Below are positions 56,702 to 64,000 of a DNA stretch of 64,000 nt, in pieces. Source of the DNA: Roseiarcus sp963835885 (GTDB lineage: Bacteria; Pseudomonadota; Alphaproteobacteria; Rhizobiales; Beijerinckiaceae); assembly GCA_963835885.1 (NCBI GenBank), contig CAWIHF010000001.1, forward strand, positions 124,001 through 188,000, given 5' to 3'. Under the pieces are notes generated by a model. The model worked only from the letters and a program-made list of their open reading frames with translations. It was not told the DNA's origin and did no database searches. Numbering within the stretch: the stretch's first letter is position 1; every line of letters begins with the position of its first letter. Position numbers and translations under genes: made by a program.

Positions 56702-58120
56702 TCACTCCGCCGCCGCGGCCGCGCCTTCCTCCGGCGCCGGCTCCTTGCCGGCGAGCGCTGAGCCGGCGTCCGGCTTCAGCCGGATGAAGATGAGGGTCGA
56801 GAGGCTCGAGACGATCGCAACCAGCACGAAGGCGGTCGAGAGATCGCGGGCGGTGAGCGTTTGGTCGCCGAAGCCGACCTGAATGACCTGTATGCAGACC
56901 GCTGCGACGGCGACGCCCAGCGCGCCTGACATCTGCTGCGACACGCTGGCGAAGCTGGTCGCCCGGCTCATCCTTGGCGGGTCGATGTCGGCGTAGCTGA
57001 TCGCGTTGAGCGCGGTGAATTCGAGCGAGCGGAAGAAGCCGCCTGCGAGCAGCGCGAGAAAGATCAGCCAGTGTGGCGTCGACGGGGTGAAAAGGGCGTA
57101 GGAGGCCAGGAACGCGCCGGAAATCAGGGCGTTGACGATCAGCGTGCGACGAAAGCCGAACCACCGGAGCGCGGTCGAGGCGGTGAACTTCATCGCCATC
57201 GCGCCGAGGGCGGCGGCGAAGGTCAGCGATCCGGACTGGAACGGCGTCAGGCCGAATCCGATCTGCAAGAGGAGGGGCAACAGGAACGGCAGGGCGCCGA
57301 TGCCGATGCGGAACAGGAGGCCGCCGACCACGCCGGAAAAAAAGGTCGGGATCCTGAGGAGCTTCAGGTCGAGAATCGCGTCCTCATTCGTGCCGGCGTG
57401 CCGCGCGTAGGCGGTGAGCGCGGCGGCTCCGAGGCAAATCATCGCCACAACCGCCCAGACAGGCGCGATGCCCCGCCCGATCGCCGAGAGGCCGGAGATC
57501 AGGCTGAGCAGGCCAACCCCCGACAGGACGAATCCATTGAAGTCGAAGCGCGGCACCCGTTCTTCGCGCAGGTTGGCGATGAATTTCAGCGACAGCAGAA
57601 CGCCGAGCAGTCCGATCGGAACGTTGATCCAGAAAATCCAGCGCCAGTGGAAATAGGTGGTGATGAAGCCGCCGAGCGGCGGGCCGGCGACCGGCCCGAG
57701 CAGCGCCGGCACGGTGAGATAGGCGAGGGCGTCGACGAGGTCGCTCTTTTCCACACTGCGGAGCAGCACGAGCCGTCCGACCGGCACCATCATCGCGCCC
57801 CCGAGGCCCTGGAACACCCGCGCCCCTATGAGCGTCGCAAGCGAGGTCGAGGCGCCGCAGAGGATCGAGCCCAGCGTGAAGACGACGATCGCCGAGCAAA
57901 ACACCGTACGCGCGCCGAAACGGTCGGCGACCCAGCCGGAGGCGGGAATGAACACGGCGAGCGTCAGCATATAGGAGGTCAGCGCGAGCTTGAGGACGAT
58001 CGGATCCTGGTGCAGGTCGAGCGCGATCGCCGGCAGCGAGGTCGAGATCACCGTGCCGTCCATGTTCTCCATAAACAGGGCGGTTGCGATGATGAGGGCG
58101 GTCACGAGGGCGGGGCGCAT
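56702..58120 (-). CDS. DHA2-type MFS efflux transporter (EmrB/QacA family)
   Basis: A 472-residue inner-membrane drug:H+ antiporter-like protein with about 14 hydrophobic segments. Motif A-like GWVADRFGARTVF follows transmembrane 2, and the motif-C-like GPVAGPPLGGFITTYFHWRW is typical of DHA2. The start FMENMDGTVISTSLPAIALD is diagnostic of the family. ATG 58120 gives the usual N-terminus. No adjacent membrane-fusion protein or regulator is visible, so the substrate is unknown. Confidence 0.9.
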   Translation of the reverse strand: MRPALVTALIIATALFMENMDGTVISTSLPAIALDLHQDPIVLKLALTSYMLTLAVFIPASGWVADRFGARTVFCSAIVVFTLGSILCGASTSLATLIGARVFQGLGGAMMVPVGRLVLLRSVEKSDLVDALAYLTVPALLGPVAGPPLGGFITTYFHWRWIFWINVPIGLLGVLLSLKFIANLREERVPRFDFNGFVLSGVGLLSLISGLSAIGRGIAPVWAVVAMICLGAAALTAYARHAGTNEDAILDLKLLRIPTFFSGVVGGLLFRIGIGALPFLLPLLLQIGFGLTPFQSGSLTFAAALGAMAMKFTASTALRWFGFRRTLIVNALISGAFLASYALFTPSTPHWLIFLALLAGGFFRSLEFTALNAISYADIDPPRMSRATSFASVSQQMSGALGVAVAAVCIQVIQVGFGDQTLTARDLSTAFVLVAIVSSLSTLIFIRLKPDAGSALAGKEPAPEEGAAAAAE

Positions 58121-58225
58121 CGGTGCGCCGTAATTGGCACCCCGTCCAGTCCGCGGCAAGGCTGGGGGCGGAAGGGGCGGTCACAATGCGTTGAAAGGGG
58201 CCGCCTTCGGCGGCGCCCGGCGCCG

Positions 58226-58591
58226 TCACTTCGGGAGAACGCCGAGAATGCGTCTCACGTCGGCGAGCGCCTTCTCGCAGCCTGCGTGATCGTTCGTCGC
58301 GTCTGCATTGCGCGCCGCGTCCATATCCTGCGTGATCGTGTTCAGGTCGGAGTCGGACAGGTCGCCGACCTGGGCCTCCGCGCTCGCCAGGCTCTGGGGA
58401 GTCGGCTGGTGGTGCGTGGTCGCGAAGCTCGACTCCGGCGCAGCCTTCCCTTGCGCGGCGGCCGCGTCCAGGCGCTTTCCGAGGGCGGTCTGGGCCTGGT
58501 AGATCTCGTCCGCGCAGGGGCCGGCGTAGGAGGCCGCAGTCCACAGCGCGAACGCCGCGGCGCCGGATGCAGTCGCAAAGGAAACCCTCAT
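58226..58591 (-). CDS. secreted hypothetical protein
   Basis: A 121-residue protein with a signal peptide (MRVSFATASGAAAFALWTAA, cleavage near YAG) and a helical mature part with two cysteines (GPCADE and AGCEKAL). The tail DVRRILGVLPK resembles small exported proteins of Rhizobiales. Function unknown. Confidence 0.6.
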   Translation of the reverse strand: MRVSFATASGAAAFALWTAASYAGPCADEIYQAQTALGKRLDAAAAQGKAAPESSFATTHHQPTPQSLASAEAQVGDLSDSDLNTITQDMDAARNADATNDHAGCEKALADVRRILGVLPK

Positions 58592-58685
58592 TTCAAAGCT
58601 CCGTGCGCGGAGCGGCCCTTTTCGGCCGCAGTTCCCGCCTCAGTTTACGACCGATGGTCGGCGATCGCCAGACGGCGTTTCCTGT

Positions 58686-59699
58686 TCACCGCGGAACCTC
58701 GTGCTCGCCATGAGCCTGCAGAAGCGCATTCAGTCGCTGGCGCATCAGCATGCCGGGCCGATCGGACGGCATGTGCATTTCGAGCTTGCGACTCATGTCG
58801 ACGATCGCGTCAGGGTCGGTCGATTCGAGGATATCCCGGTCCTCCTCGATGATCGCCTTGTCCCAGGCGACGAGCTCGGCGGTCGAGCAATCCTCCTCGC
58901 GGTCGTTGCGGAAGAGGATCTGGATGAGCCGGATCGAGCCATCGTCGATCGGCGTGGCGGAGTTGAAGATGACGTGCCTGAGGCCCGACGGATATTCCAT
59001 GTCCATCGTGCGGCAGAACGGCATGTACCAGTGGTTGCGCATCTTGCGCTTCGTCCACGGCTCGCTCGTCCCCGTGACGCGCGCGGCCTGCGGCGGGTTC
59101 TTCACCGGCACGATCGTCTCGGCTACGAAACCGTAGGGCGTCTCGCTCAGTTCGTATTTCTCCGGCTTTGGCTGGGCGATATTGCCGAAAGTGTCCTTGT
59201 GGACGAAGGAGAAGTGCGAATTGTCGAAGGAGTTCTCCATCATCCGAAGCGCCGAGCATTTCCACAATTCGTCGAACTGGTGAATGCGGCGGAAGGCCGG
59301 GTCGCCCTCCTGCGGCTGGTCGGGAATGTCGAGAAGCGGCTCGCCGAGGCAGACCCAGACGTAGCCGTAGCGCTCCTTGGCGTGAAAAGCCCTCGCGCGG
59401 GCGTCGGGCAATGGATGGCCGGGCGGAAACTGAGGGATTTTCTGGAGTCTGCCGGCTCGATCGTATTCCCAGCCGTGGTAGCCGCAGACGATATGGCCAT
59501 TGTCGATCCAACCCTTCGACAGCCTTGTGGTGCGGTGGCAGCAGCGGTCCTCGAGCGCCGCAGGCGCGTCGCCCTCGGCAAGAAAAAGGACGATGTCCTC
59601 GCCGAGCAGACGGAACGCCTTCGGTCCGTCCTTCATTCTGTCAACCGGCAGGGTCGCGTACCAAAAATTGCGCAAGACCTTTCGTCGCGTGTTCAGCAT
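58686..59699 (-). CDS. Rieske non-heme iron oxygenase, alpha-type
   Basis: A 337-residue oxygenase component. The Rieske centre is CCHRTTRLSKG with CGYHGWEYD (CxH and CxxH ligands, residues about 53-75). The catalytic iron site is ENSFDNSHFSFVH (Asp and two His). It resembles VanA/phthalate-type and PaO-type ring hydroxylases. No dedicated reductase or ferredoxin gene is adjacent, so its electron donor and substrate are unknown. It is divergent from clpS. Confidence 0.88.
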   Translation of the reverse strand: MLNTRRKVLRNFWYATLPVDRMKDGPKAFRLLGEDIVLFLAEGDAPAALEDRCCHRTTRLSKGWIDNGHIVCGYHGWEYDRAGRLQKIPQFPPGHPLPDARARAFHAKERYGYVWVCLGEPLLDIPDQPQEGDPAFRRIHQFDELWKCSALRMMENSFDNSHFSFVHKDTFGNIAQPKPEKYELSETPYGFVAETIVPVKNPPQAARVTGTSEPWTKRKMRNHWYMPFCRTMDMEYPSGLRHVIFNSATPIDDGSIRLIQILFRNDREEDCSTAELVAWDKAIIEEDRDILESTDPDAIVDMSRKLEMHMPSDRPGMLMRQRLNALLQAHGEHEVPR

Positions 59700-59810
59700 G
59701 GGCGGTCATTCTCCGGCGTACGTGGGCGGATTCGGCGACGCCGCTTGAAAGCTCGGCGCCGCGTGTGCGAGGATAATTTGCCTGTTCCATCCAGCCTGCC
59801 TTCTGGGGCC

Positions 59811-60120
59811 ATGATGAGCAAGACCGCCACACGGATTAAGACCAAGACGCAGACGCTCACCGAACGTCCGCGTCTGCACAAAGTCATCCTGTTTAACGAT
59901 GATTATACGCCGCGCGATTTCGTGGTGCAGGTGCTCAAGGCCGTGTTTCGGCTGAACGAGAACTCAGGCGCTCAACGTGATGATCACCGCTCACCGCAAG
60001 GGGGTCTGCGTCGTCGCCGTTTTCGCCCGCGACGTCGCCGAGACCAAAGCCGCGCGGGGAACGGAAGCAGGCGCGGCCAAGGGCTATCCGTTGCGCTTCG
60101 GGACCGAGCCGGAGGAATGA
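59811..60120 (+). CDS. clpS: ClpS adaptor, frameshifted
   Basis: An N-degron adaptor for ClpAP. RLHKVILFNDDYTPRDFVVQ and VLKAVFRLNEN are followed by a one-base insertion (T in AACTCAGGCG near 59967), after which ALNVMITAHRKGVCVVAVFA and GYPLRFGTEPEE continue to TGA 60120. Corrected length is about 102 residues. It overlaps the next ATG by four bases. clpA, the usual neighbour, is not downstream here. Confidence 0.9.
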
Positions 60121-61145
60121 CCGCGTCGCCGATTCGAACGCGCAAGCTCGGGCGGACGGGCGTCTCGGTCAGCGAGCTCGGCCTCGGCACGGCGCCGCTC
60201 GGCGACCTCTTCGACAGGGTCGACGACGACGAAGCGGCGGCGGTCATCGAAGCGGCTTGGGACGGCGGCGTGCGCTATTTCGACACCTCGCCCTGGTACG
60301 GGCGCGGCCAGTCCGAGCATCGGCTTGGCCGGGCCCTCTATCGCAGAACCAGGGACGACTTCGTCATTTCGACCAAGATCGGGCGTGTGCTGCGCCGGCC
60401 GTTGAAGCCCGGCCCGATCAGGGATCAGTGGATCGGCGGCCTGAACTTCGAGACGGTGTACGACTACGGCTACGACGGGGTCATGCGCTCGTTCGAGGAC
60501 AGCCTGCAGAGGCTCGGGATCCCTTCGATCGATCTCCTGCTGGTGCACGATCTGGACGTCTGGAATCACGCCAACCCGGCCAAGCTCGACGCTTACTTCG
60601 GTCAGCTCATCACTGGCGGCTGGCGGGCGCTGATGGAGCTGCGCGACTGCGGCGCGATCAAGGGCGTCGGCGCCGGGTTCAACTCGATGGGGACGATCCC
60701 GCGATTTCTCGATCTGTTCGACATGGACTTCTTCCTCCTCGCCATGCGCTACACGCTGCTCGAACAGGAGGTGCTCGACAGCGAATTCCCGCGCTGCGCC
60801 GAGCGAGGCGTCGGCATCGTCGTCGGCGGCGGATACAATTCCGGGATTCTGGCGACCGGCGCGGTTCCTGGCGCCATGTACAATTACCAGCCTGCCGGAC
60901 CTGCGATTCTCGAGCGCGTGGCGAAGATCGAGGCCGTCTGCAAGCGCTGGAACGTCCCACTGGCGGCGGCGGCGCTGCACTTTCCGCTCGGGCACCCGAT
61001 CGTCGCCTCGATCATTCCGGGAGCGATCGCGACCAAACAGGTCGAGCAGAACCTCGCCGCGTTCCGCCACAAAATCCCCGCCGATCTCTGGGCGGAGCTC
61101 AAGCACGGAAAATTGATCCGCGCGGACGCGCCGACGCCGGCGTAG
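60117..61145 (+). CDS. aldo/keto reductase (L-fucose/threo-aldose dehydrogenase-like)
   Basis: A 342-residue oxidoreductase. SELGLGTAPLGDLF at the start, the catalytic Tyr in FDTSPWYGRGQSEHRLGRAL, Lys in VISTKIGRVL and the His in LLLVHDLDVWNHANP fit the family of D-threo-aldose 1-dehydrogenase and pyridoxal 4-dehydrogenase. Its ATG overlaps the clpS stop. The amidohydrolase gene follows after 50 bases, suggesting an operon, but the shared substrate is not known. Confidence 0.87.
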   Translation: MTASPIRTRKLGRTGVSVSELGLGTAPLGDLFDRVDDDEAAAVIEAAWDGGVRYFDTSPWYGRGQSEHRLGRALYRRTRDDFVISTKIGRVLRRPLKPGPIRDQWIGGLNFETVYDYGYDGVMRSFEDSLQRLGIPSIDLLLVHDLDVWNHANPAKLDAYFGQLITGGWRALMELRDCGAIKGVGAGFNSMGTIPRFLDLFDMDFFLLAMRYTLLEQEVLDSEFPRCAERGVGIVVGGGYNSGILATGAVPGAMYNYQPAGPAILERVAKIEAVCKRWNVPLAAAALHFPLGHPIVASIIPGAIATKQVEQNLAAFRHKIPADLWAELKHGKLIRADAPTPA

Positions 61146-61195
61146 AGCCCGCGTCGCCGGACCGCCATTCGGCTCCAAAGGTCGGGAGAGGACAA

Positions 61196-62656
61196 ATGTT
61201 TGTGTGTGAAGCCGGCGACGAGCGCGACGCCTCGTACCGACGATGCCTTTGCCATTCCCCGGCCTTCGCGCGGCTCAATGCAAGCCTGAACGCGAAATTC
61301 GCCGGCCGCGCGTTCGGCTGGGTTGCGGGCGTCTTCGCCGCCGGATCCGGCGGCTCCGCTGCGGTTCGGTCTGCGGCGGGCGCCAGCCGAATCGCCTTCG
61401 CGAACGTCCGCATTTTCGACGGCAAGTCGGACGCGCTGCGGGCCGGACTGCGCGTCGTGGTCGAGGGCAACGCGATTCTGGCGGTCGAGCCGGTCGGTAC
61501 GCCGGTCGGCGAGGGCGTGGAGGTCGTCGACTGCGGCGGCCGCGTGCTGATGCCGGGGCTGATCGACGCGCATTGGCACGCGATGATGGCGCCGATTCCG
61601 CTCGAGGTCCTGCTCATGGCGGACGTCGGTTACATCAACCTCGTCGCCGCGGCCGAGGCCGAAAGAACGCTCTTGCGCGGTTTCACCAGCGTCCGCGACA
61701 TGGCGGGCCCGACATTCGGGCTGAAGCGCGCCATCGACGACGGGCACGTCAGGGGACCGCGCATCTGGCCCTCCGGCGCAATGATCTCGCAGACCGGGGG
61801 ACACGGCGATTTCCGCTTTCCCTACGAAATCCCCTCTTCCCCGAATGCGCCGCTGAGCCGGGGCGACGCGATCGGCGGCGGGGCGATCGCCGACGGCGCG
61901 GATCATGTGATGATGCGTGCCCGCGAGCAGCTGATGCTCGGCGCGAGCCAGCTGAAGCTCGCCGCCGGCGGCGGGGTTTCCTCGAACTACGATCCGATCG
62001 ACGTCAGCCAGTACACCGAGGTCGAGTTCCGCGCCGCGGTCGACGCGGCGGAGAACTGGGGCACCTACGTGGCCGTTCACGCCTACACCCCGCGCGCCAT
62101 CCGGACGGCGATCCAGGCCGGCGTGCGCTGCATCGAGCACGGCCAGCTGATGGACGAGGCGACCGCGAAGCTGATCGCCGACAACGACATCTGGCTCAGC
62201 ACCCAGCCGTTTCTCGACAACGAATTCGCCGCGCCGGTGTCCAACCCCGGCGGGCAGGAGAAGATGCGCCAGGTGTTCGCCGGGACCGACGCCGCCTATC
62301 GTTTCGCCCGGGCGCACGCCATCAAGACGGCCTGGGGCACGGACATTATATTCGCGCCGCAGATGACGAAACATCAAGGCGCCATGCTGACGACGCTGAC
62401 CCGATGGTACAAGCCGGTCGAAATCCTGAAGATGGCGACCAGCGTCAACGGCGAGCTTCTCGCCATGTCGGGTCCGCGCAACCCCTATCCCGGCAGGCTC
62501 GGCGTGATCGAGGCGGGTGCACTCGCCGACCTCATCCTGGTCGACGGCGACCCAATCGACACCATCGGGCTGATCGCCGATCCGGAGAGGAATTTCGTCC
62601 TCATCATGAAGGACGGCCAGGTGGTGAAGAACGCTCTGCCGGCGCTGGCGGCCTGA
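61196..62656 (+). CDS. amidohydrolase-superfamily metal-dependent hydrolase
   Basis: A 486-residue enzyme with GLIDAHWHAMM (HxH metal ligands), the bridging Lys in ASQLKLAAGGG, His in VAVHAYTPRAI and IEHGQLMDE, and the catalytic Asp in AWGTDIIFA. The body resembles prolidase- and imidazolonepropionase-related hydrolases. An unusual N-terminal lead (CLCHSPAFARLNASLNAKF and GWVAGVFAAGSGG) could be a signal or anchor. Start ATG 61196 has GGGAGAGG upstream. The substrate is unknown, perhaps a Xaa-Pro dipeptide or a cyclic amide. Confidence 0.87.
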   Translation: MFVCEAGDERDASYRRCLCHSPAFARLNASLNAKFAGRAFGWVAGVFAAGSGGSAAVRSAAGASRIAFANVRIFDGKSDALRAGLRVVVEGNAILAVEPVGTPVGEGVEVVDCGGRVLMPGLIDAHWHAMMAPIPLEVLLMADVGYINLVAAAEAERTLLRGFTSVRDMAGPTFGLKRAIDDGHVRGPRIWPSGAMISQTGGHGDFRFPYEIPSSPNAPLSRGDAIGGGAIADGADHVMMRAREQLMLGASQLKLAAGGGVSSNYDPIDVSQYTEVEFRAAVDAAENWGTYVAVHAYTPRAIRTAIQAGVRCIEHGQLMDEATAKLIADNDIWLSTQPFLDNEFAAPVSNPGGQEKMRQVFAGTDAAYRFARAHAIKTAWGTDIIFAPQMTKHQGAMLTTLTRWYKPVEILKMATSVNGELLAMSGPRNPYPGRLGVIEAGALADLILVDGDPIDTIGLIADPERNFVLIMKDGQVVKNALPALAA

Positions 62657-62689
62657 CTCTAACGCTCCGATCCTTCCCGATTGCGGCCG

Positions 62690-62888
62690 TTCCCTGCTAT
62701 CAGGGAAAAATGCAGGCAAATTCGCGTTTTTGGCCGATTCGAGGAAAATCCGTCGCGAAAAGCTCAACGATTCGAGGCGTTTCCGGGAAGATTCCCTACG
62801 CGGTCGAACAGGGAATTCATTCGGCGCATCAGGGAATTAAAGTTCCCTGTTCGGCCGAAAACAGGGATATCTCGCGCCTGATACGCTG
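62690..62888. repeat. degenerate repeat of CAGGGAA/TTCCCTG units
   Basis: The motif CAGGGAA or its complement recurs at about 62701, 62789, 62806, 62830 and 62845 (AGGGAATTAAAGTTCCCT is a palindrome). Frames through it give short NRE- and GKIP-like peptides, a recurring false protein in Rhizobiales. The whole 62657-62965 gap has no other gene. Confidence 0.5.
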
Positions 62889-62965
62889 AGCCGGCGGGCG
62901 GTGGGATGCGCGCGCATCGCCAACAACGAAGCCGCCGCCGCCGCGGCTGAACGGGACGTGTTCAC

Positions 62966-63844
62966 ATGATGCGGATCGCCGTCACCGGGTCCATGGGTCA
63001 GGTGGCGACCTCGCTGATCGACCAGGCGGGGCCCGAGTTCGAGATTACCCTGCTCGGCCGCCGCGTTTTCCTGCTCGAGGATCGCAAGGCCGTTCTCGCC
63101 GGCCTCCAGGCCGCGCGGCCGGACGTGGTGATCAACGCCGCCGCCTACACCGCCGTCGACCAGGCCGATGCGGAGGAGGGCGTCGCGCTCGCCGTCAACG
63201 GCGAAGGAGCCGGCCACGTGGCGGAGGCCGCCGACCGGATCGGCGCGCCCCTGTTGCATCTGTCGACCGATTACGTGTTCGACGGGGCGCTCGATCGCCC
63301 CTACCGCGAGAACGATCCGCCCGCGCCGAAAAGCGCCTATGGGCGCTCCAAGCTGCTTGGCGAAAGGTTAGTTGCCGAGCGCTGCGCCGACAGCGTGATT
63401 GTGCGCACCGCCTGGCTGTTCAGCCCGTATGGCGCGAATTTCGTCCGCACGATGCTCTCGCTCAACGAGACGCGCGATGAGGTCTCGGTGGTCGCCGACC
63501 AGCACGGCAATCCGACCTCGGCCCTCGACCTCGCCGCGGCGCTGCTCTTGCTCGCCGCGCGCGTGCGCGGCGATTCGTCGCCGGCTTTGCGCGGCGTTTT
63601 CCACATGACCGGTTCGGGCGAGGCGACCTGGGCCGATTTCGCCGAAGCGATCTTCGCCGAGGCGGCGGCGCGCGGGCGACGCTCGACGCGGGTCAAGCGC
63701 ATCACGACGGCCGACTACCCCACGCCTGCGCGCCGCCCGGCCAATTCGCGCCTCGACAATGAAAAGCTGAGGCGCGCATACGGCCTCGAACTGCCCGACT
63801 GGCGGACGTCGCTTGCCGCGTGCTGCGCGCGGCTCATCGCGTGA
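62966..63844 (+). CDS. rfbD: dTDP-4-dehydrorhamnose reductase
   Basis: A 292-residue SDR-type reductase making dTDP-L-rhamnose for cell-surface polysaccharides. It has a Rossmann start (MRIAVTGSMGQVATSLI), INAAAYTAVDQADAEEGVAL, the catalytic YGRSKLLGE (Tyr, Lys) and RTAWLFSPYGANFVRTML. The start is ATG 62966 or 62969. The other rfb genes are probably beyond the right edge. Confidence 0.93.
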   Translation: MMRIAVTGSMGQVATSLIDQAGPEFEITLLGRRVFLLEDRKAVLAGLQAARPDVVINAAAYTAVDQADAEEGVALAVNGEGAGHVAEAADRIGAPLLHLSTDYVFDGALDRPYRENDPPAPKSAYGRSKLLGERLVAERCADSVIVRTAWLFSPYGANFVRTMLSLNETRDEVSVVADQHGNPTSALDLAAALLLLAARVRGDSSPALRGVFHMTGSGEATWADFAEAIFAEAAARGRRSTRVKRITTADYPTPARRPANSRLDNEKLRRAYGLELPDWRTSLAACCARLIA

Positions 63845-63847
63845 TCT

Positions 63848-64000
63848 GCGCCCGTCGCCGCTGCTCGCCGGCCGAGCGCCCCCCTTGCGGGGCGGGCAGG
63901 GGTGGGGGACGCGCGGCGCTCTCGGCGGAGTGCGTCGATGAACGGCTTCCGAATTCTGGCGCGACCCCCCTCCTTAATCCTCCCCCGCAAGGGGGGAGGA
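63848..64000. repeat. intergenic palindromes at the window end
   Basis: CCCCTTGCGGGGCGGGCAGG and, at the edge, CTCCCCCGCAAGGGGGGAG form the two inverted halves of the same repeat style as at 10991-11088. They lie downstream of rfbD and could terminate it. The window ends within the repeat. Confidence 0.6.

Noticed and set aside
58701..61145. An 814-codon open frame on the plus strand
   Set aside because: Its first third is antisense to the Rieske oxygenase gene. Only the part from 60117 on, in the same frame, is a real gene (aldo/keto reductase).
60257..62656. A 799-codon open frame on the plus strand
   Set aside because: The first 310 codons are an alternative frame of the aldo/keto reductase. 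The true gene starts at 61196 with its own ribosome-binding site.

Overview
The window looks like a chromosomal segment of a GC-rich alphaproteobacterium, most likely order Hyphomicrobiales (Rhizobiales). Supporting signs are the runs lepB-rnc-era, dgt-argS-SPOR-nagZ, scpA-scpB, a DUF3572 gene beside divK, an EipB (DUF1849) gene, a DUF2293-type protein, and a GAAC-N7-GAAC LexA site upstream of lexA. Genus cannot be fixed from the sequence alone.

Layout. (1) 1-6970 is an accessory island of small, mostly unrecognised genes: zinc-knuckle and helix-turn-helix proteins, a long frameshifted coiled-coil protein, and several short ORFs. It abuts the 3' end of a tRNA-Glu gene (6971-7046), the classic site for integrative elements. 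No integrase is visible, so the element probably extends beyond the left edge. (2) 7429-23705 is core genome: quinone oxidoreductase, signal peptidase I, RNase III, Era, an AGPS-like FAD oxidase, a PLP decarboxylase, exopolyphosphatase, a DJ-1/PfpI hydrolase, stress and membrane proteins, an in-frame tandem duplication of a DMT-type transporter, a GFA protein and a PCMT-like methyltransferase. (3) 24490-36917 is a carbohydrate or polyol locus. It has an FrcABC/RbsABC-type ABC transporter (ATPase, permease, divergent binding protein) and an SDR-kinase-enolase-like operon. The permease is broken by about 4 kb of antisense group II intron sequence with two reverse transcriptases, and an IS1380 element with a CTAG target duplication lies between ATPase and binding protein. 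(4) 37180-42011 holds a beta-propeller remnant, a MazEF module, an adenylate cyclase gene destroyed by an ISAs1-type insertion with an associated deletion, a pterin dehydratase and a CsbD protein. (5) 42427-52790 is housekeeping: ErpA/IscA, dGTPase, ArgS, SPOR protein, NagZ, DivK, DUF3572, EipB, ScpB, ScpA, LexA. (6) 53644-63844 mixes hypotheticals with a pRiA4b ORF-3 protein, a DHA2 efflux pump, a Rieske oxygenase, ClpS, an aldo/keto reductase, an amidohydrolase and RfbD.

A striking feature is the number of single-base frameshifts, densest at 44-49 kb, where ArgS alone needs about nine corrections. Protein similarity continues cleanly across each break and essential genes are hit (argS, clpS, divK), so most are probably sequencing or assembly indels. 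The intron-split permease and the IS-split cyclase look like genuine gene losses.

The best candidates for undescribed biology are the SDR / APH-type kinase / enolase-like operon, whose enolase lacks the usual catalytic-loop His and carries a Glu-to-Asp change; the fused double DMT transporter; and the island protein at 4270-6469.
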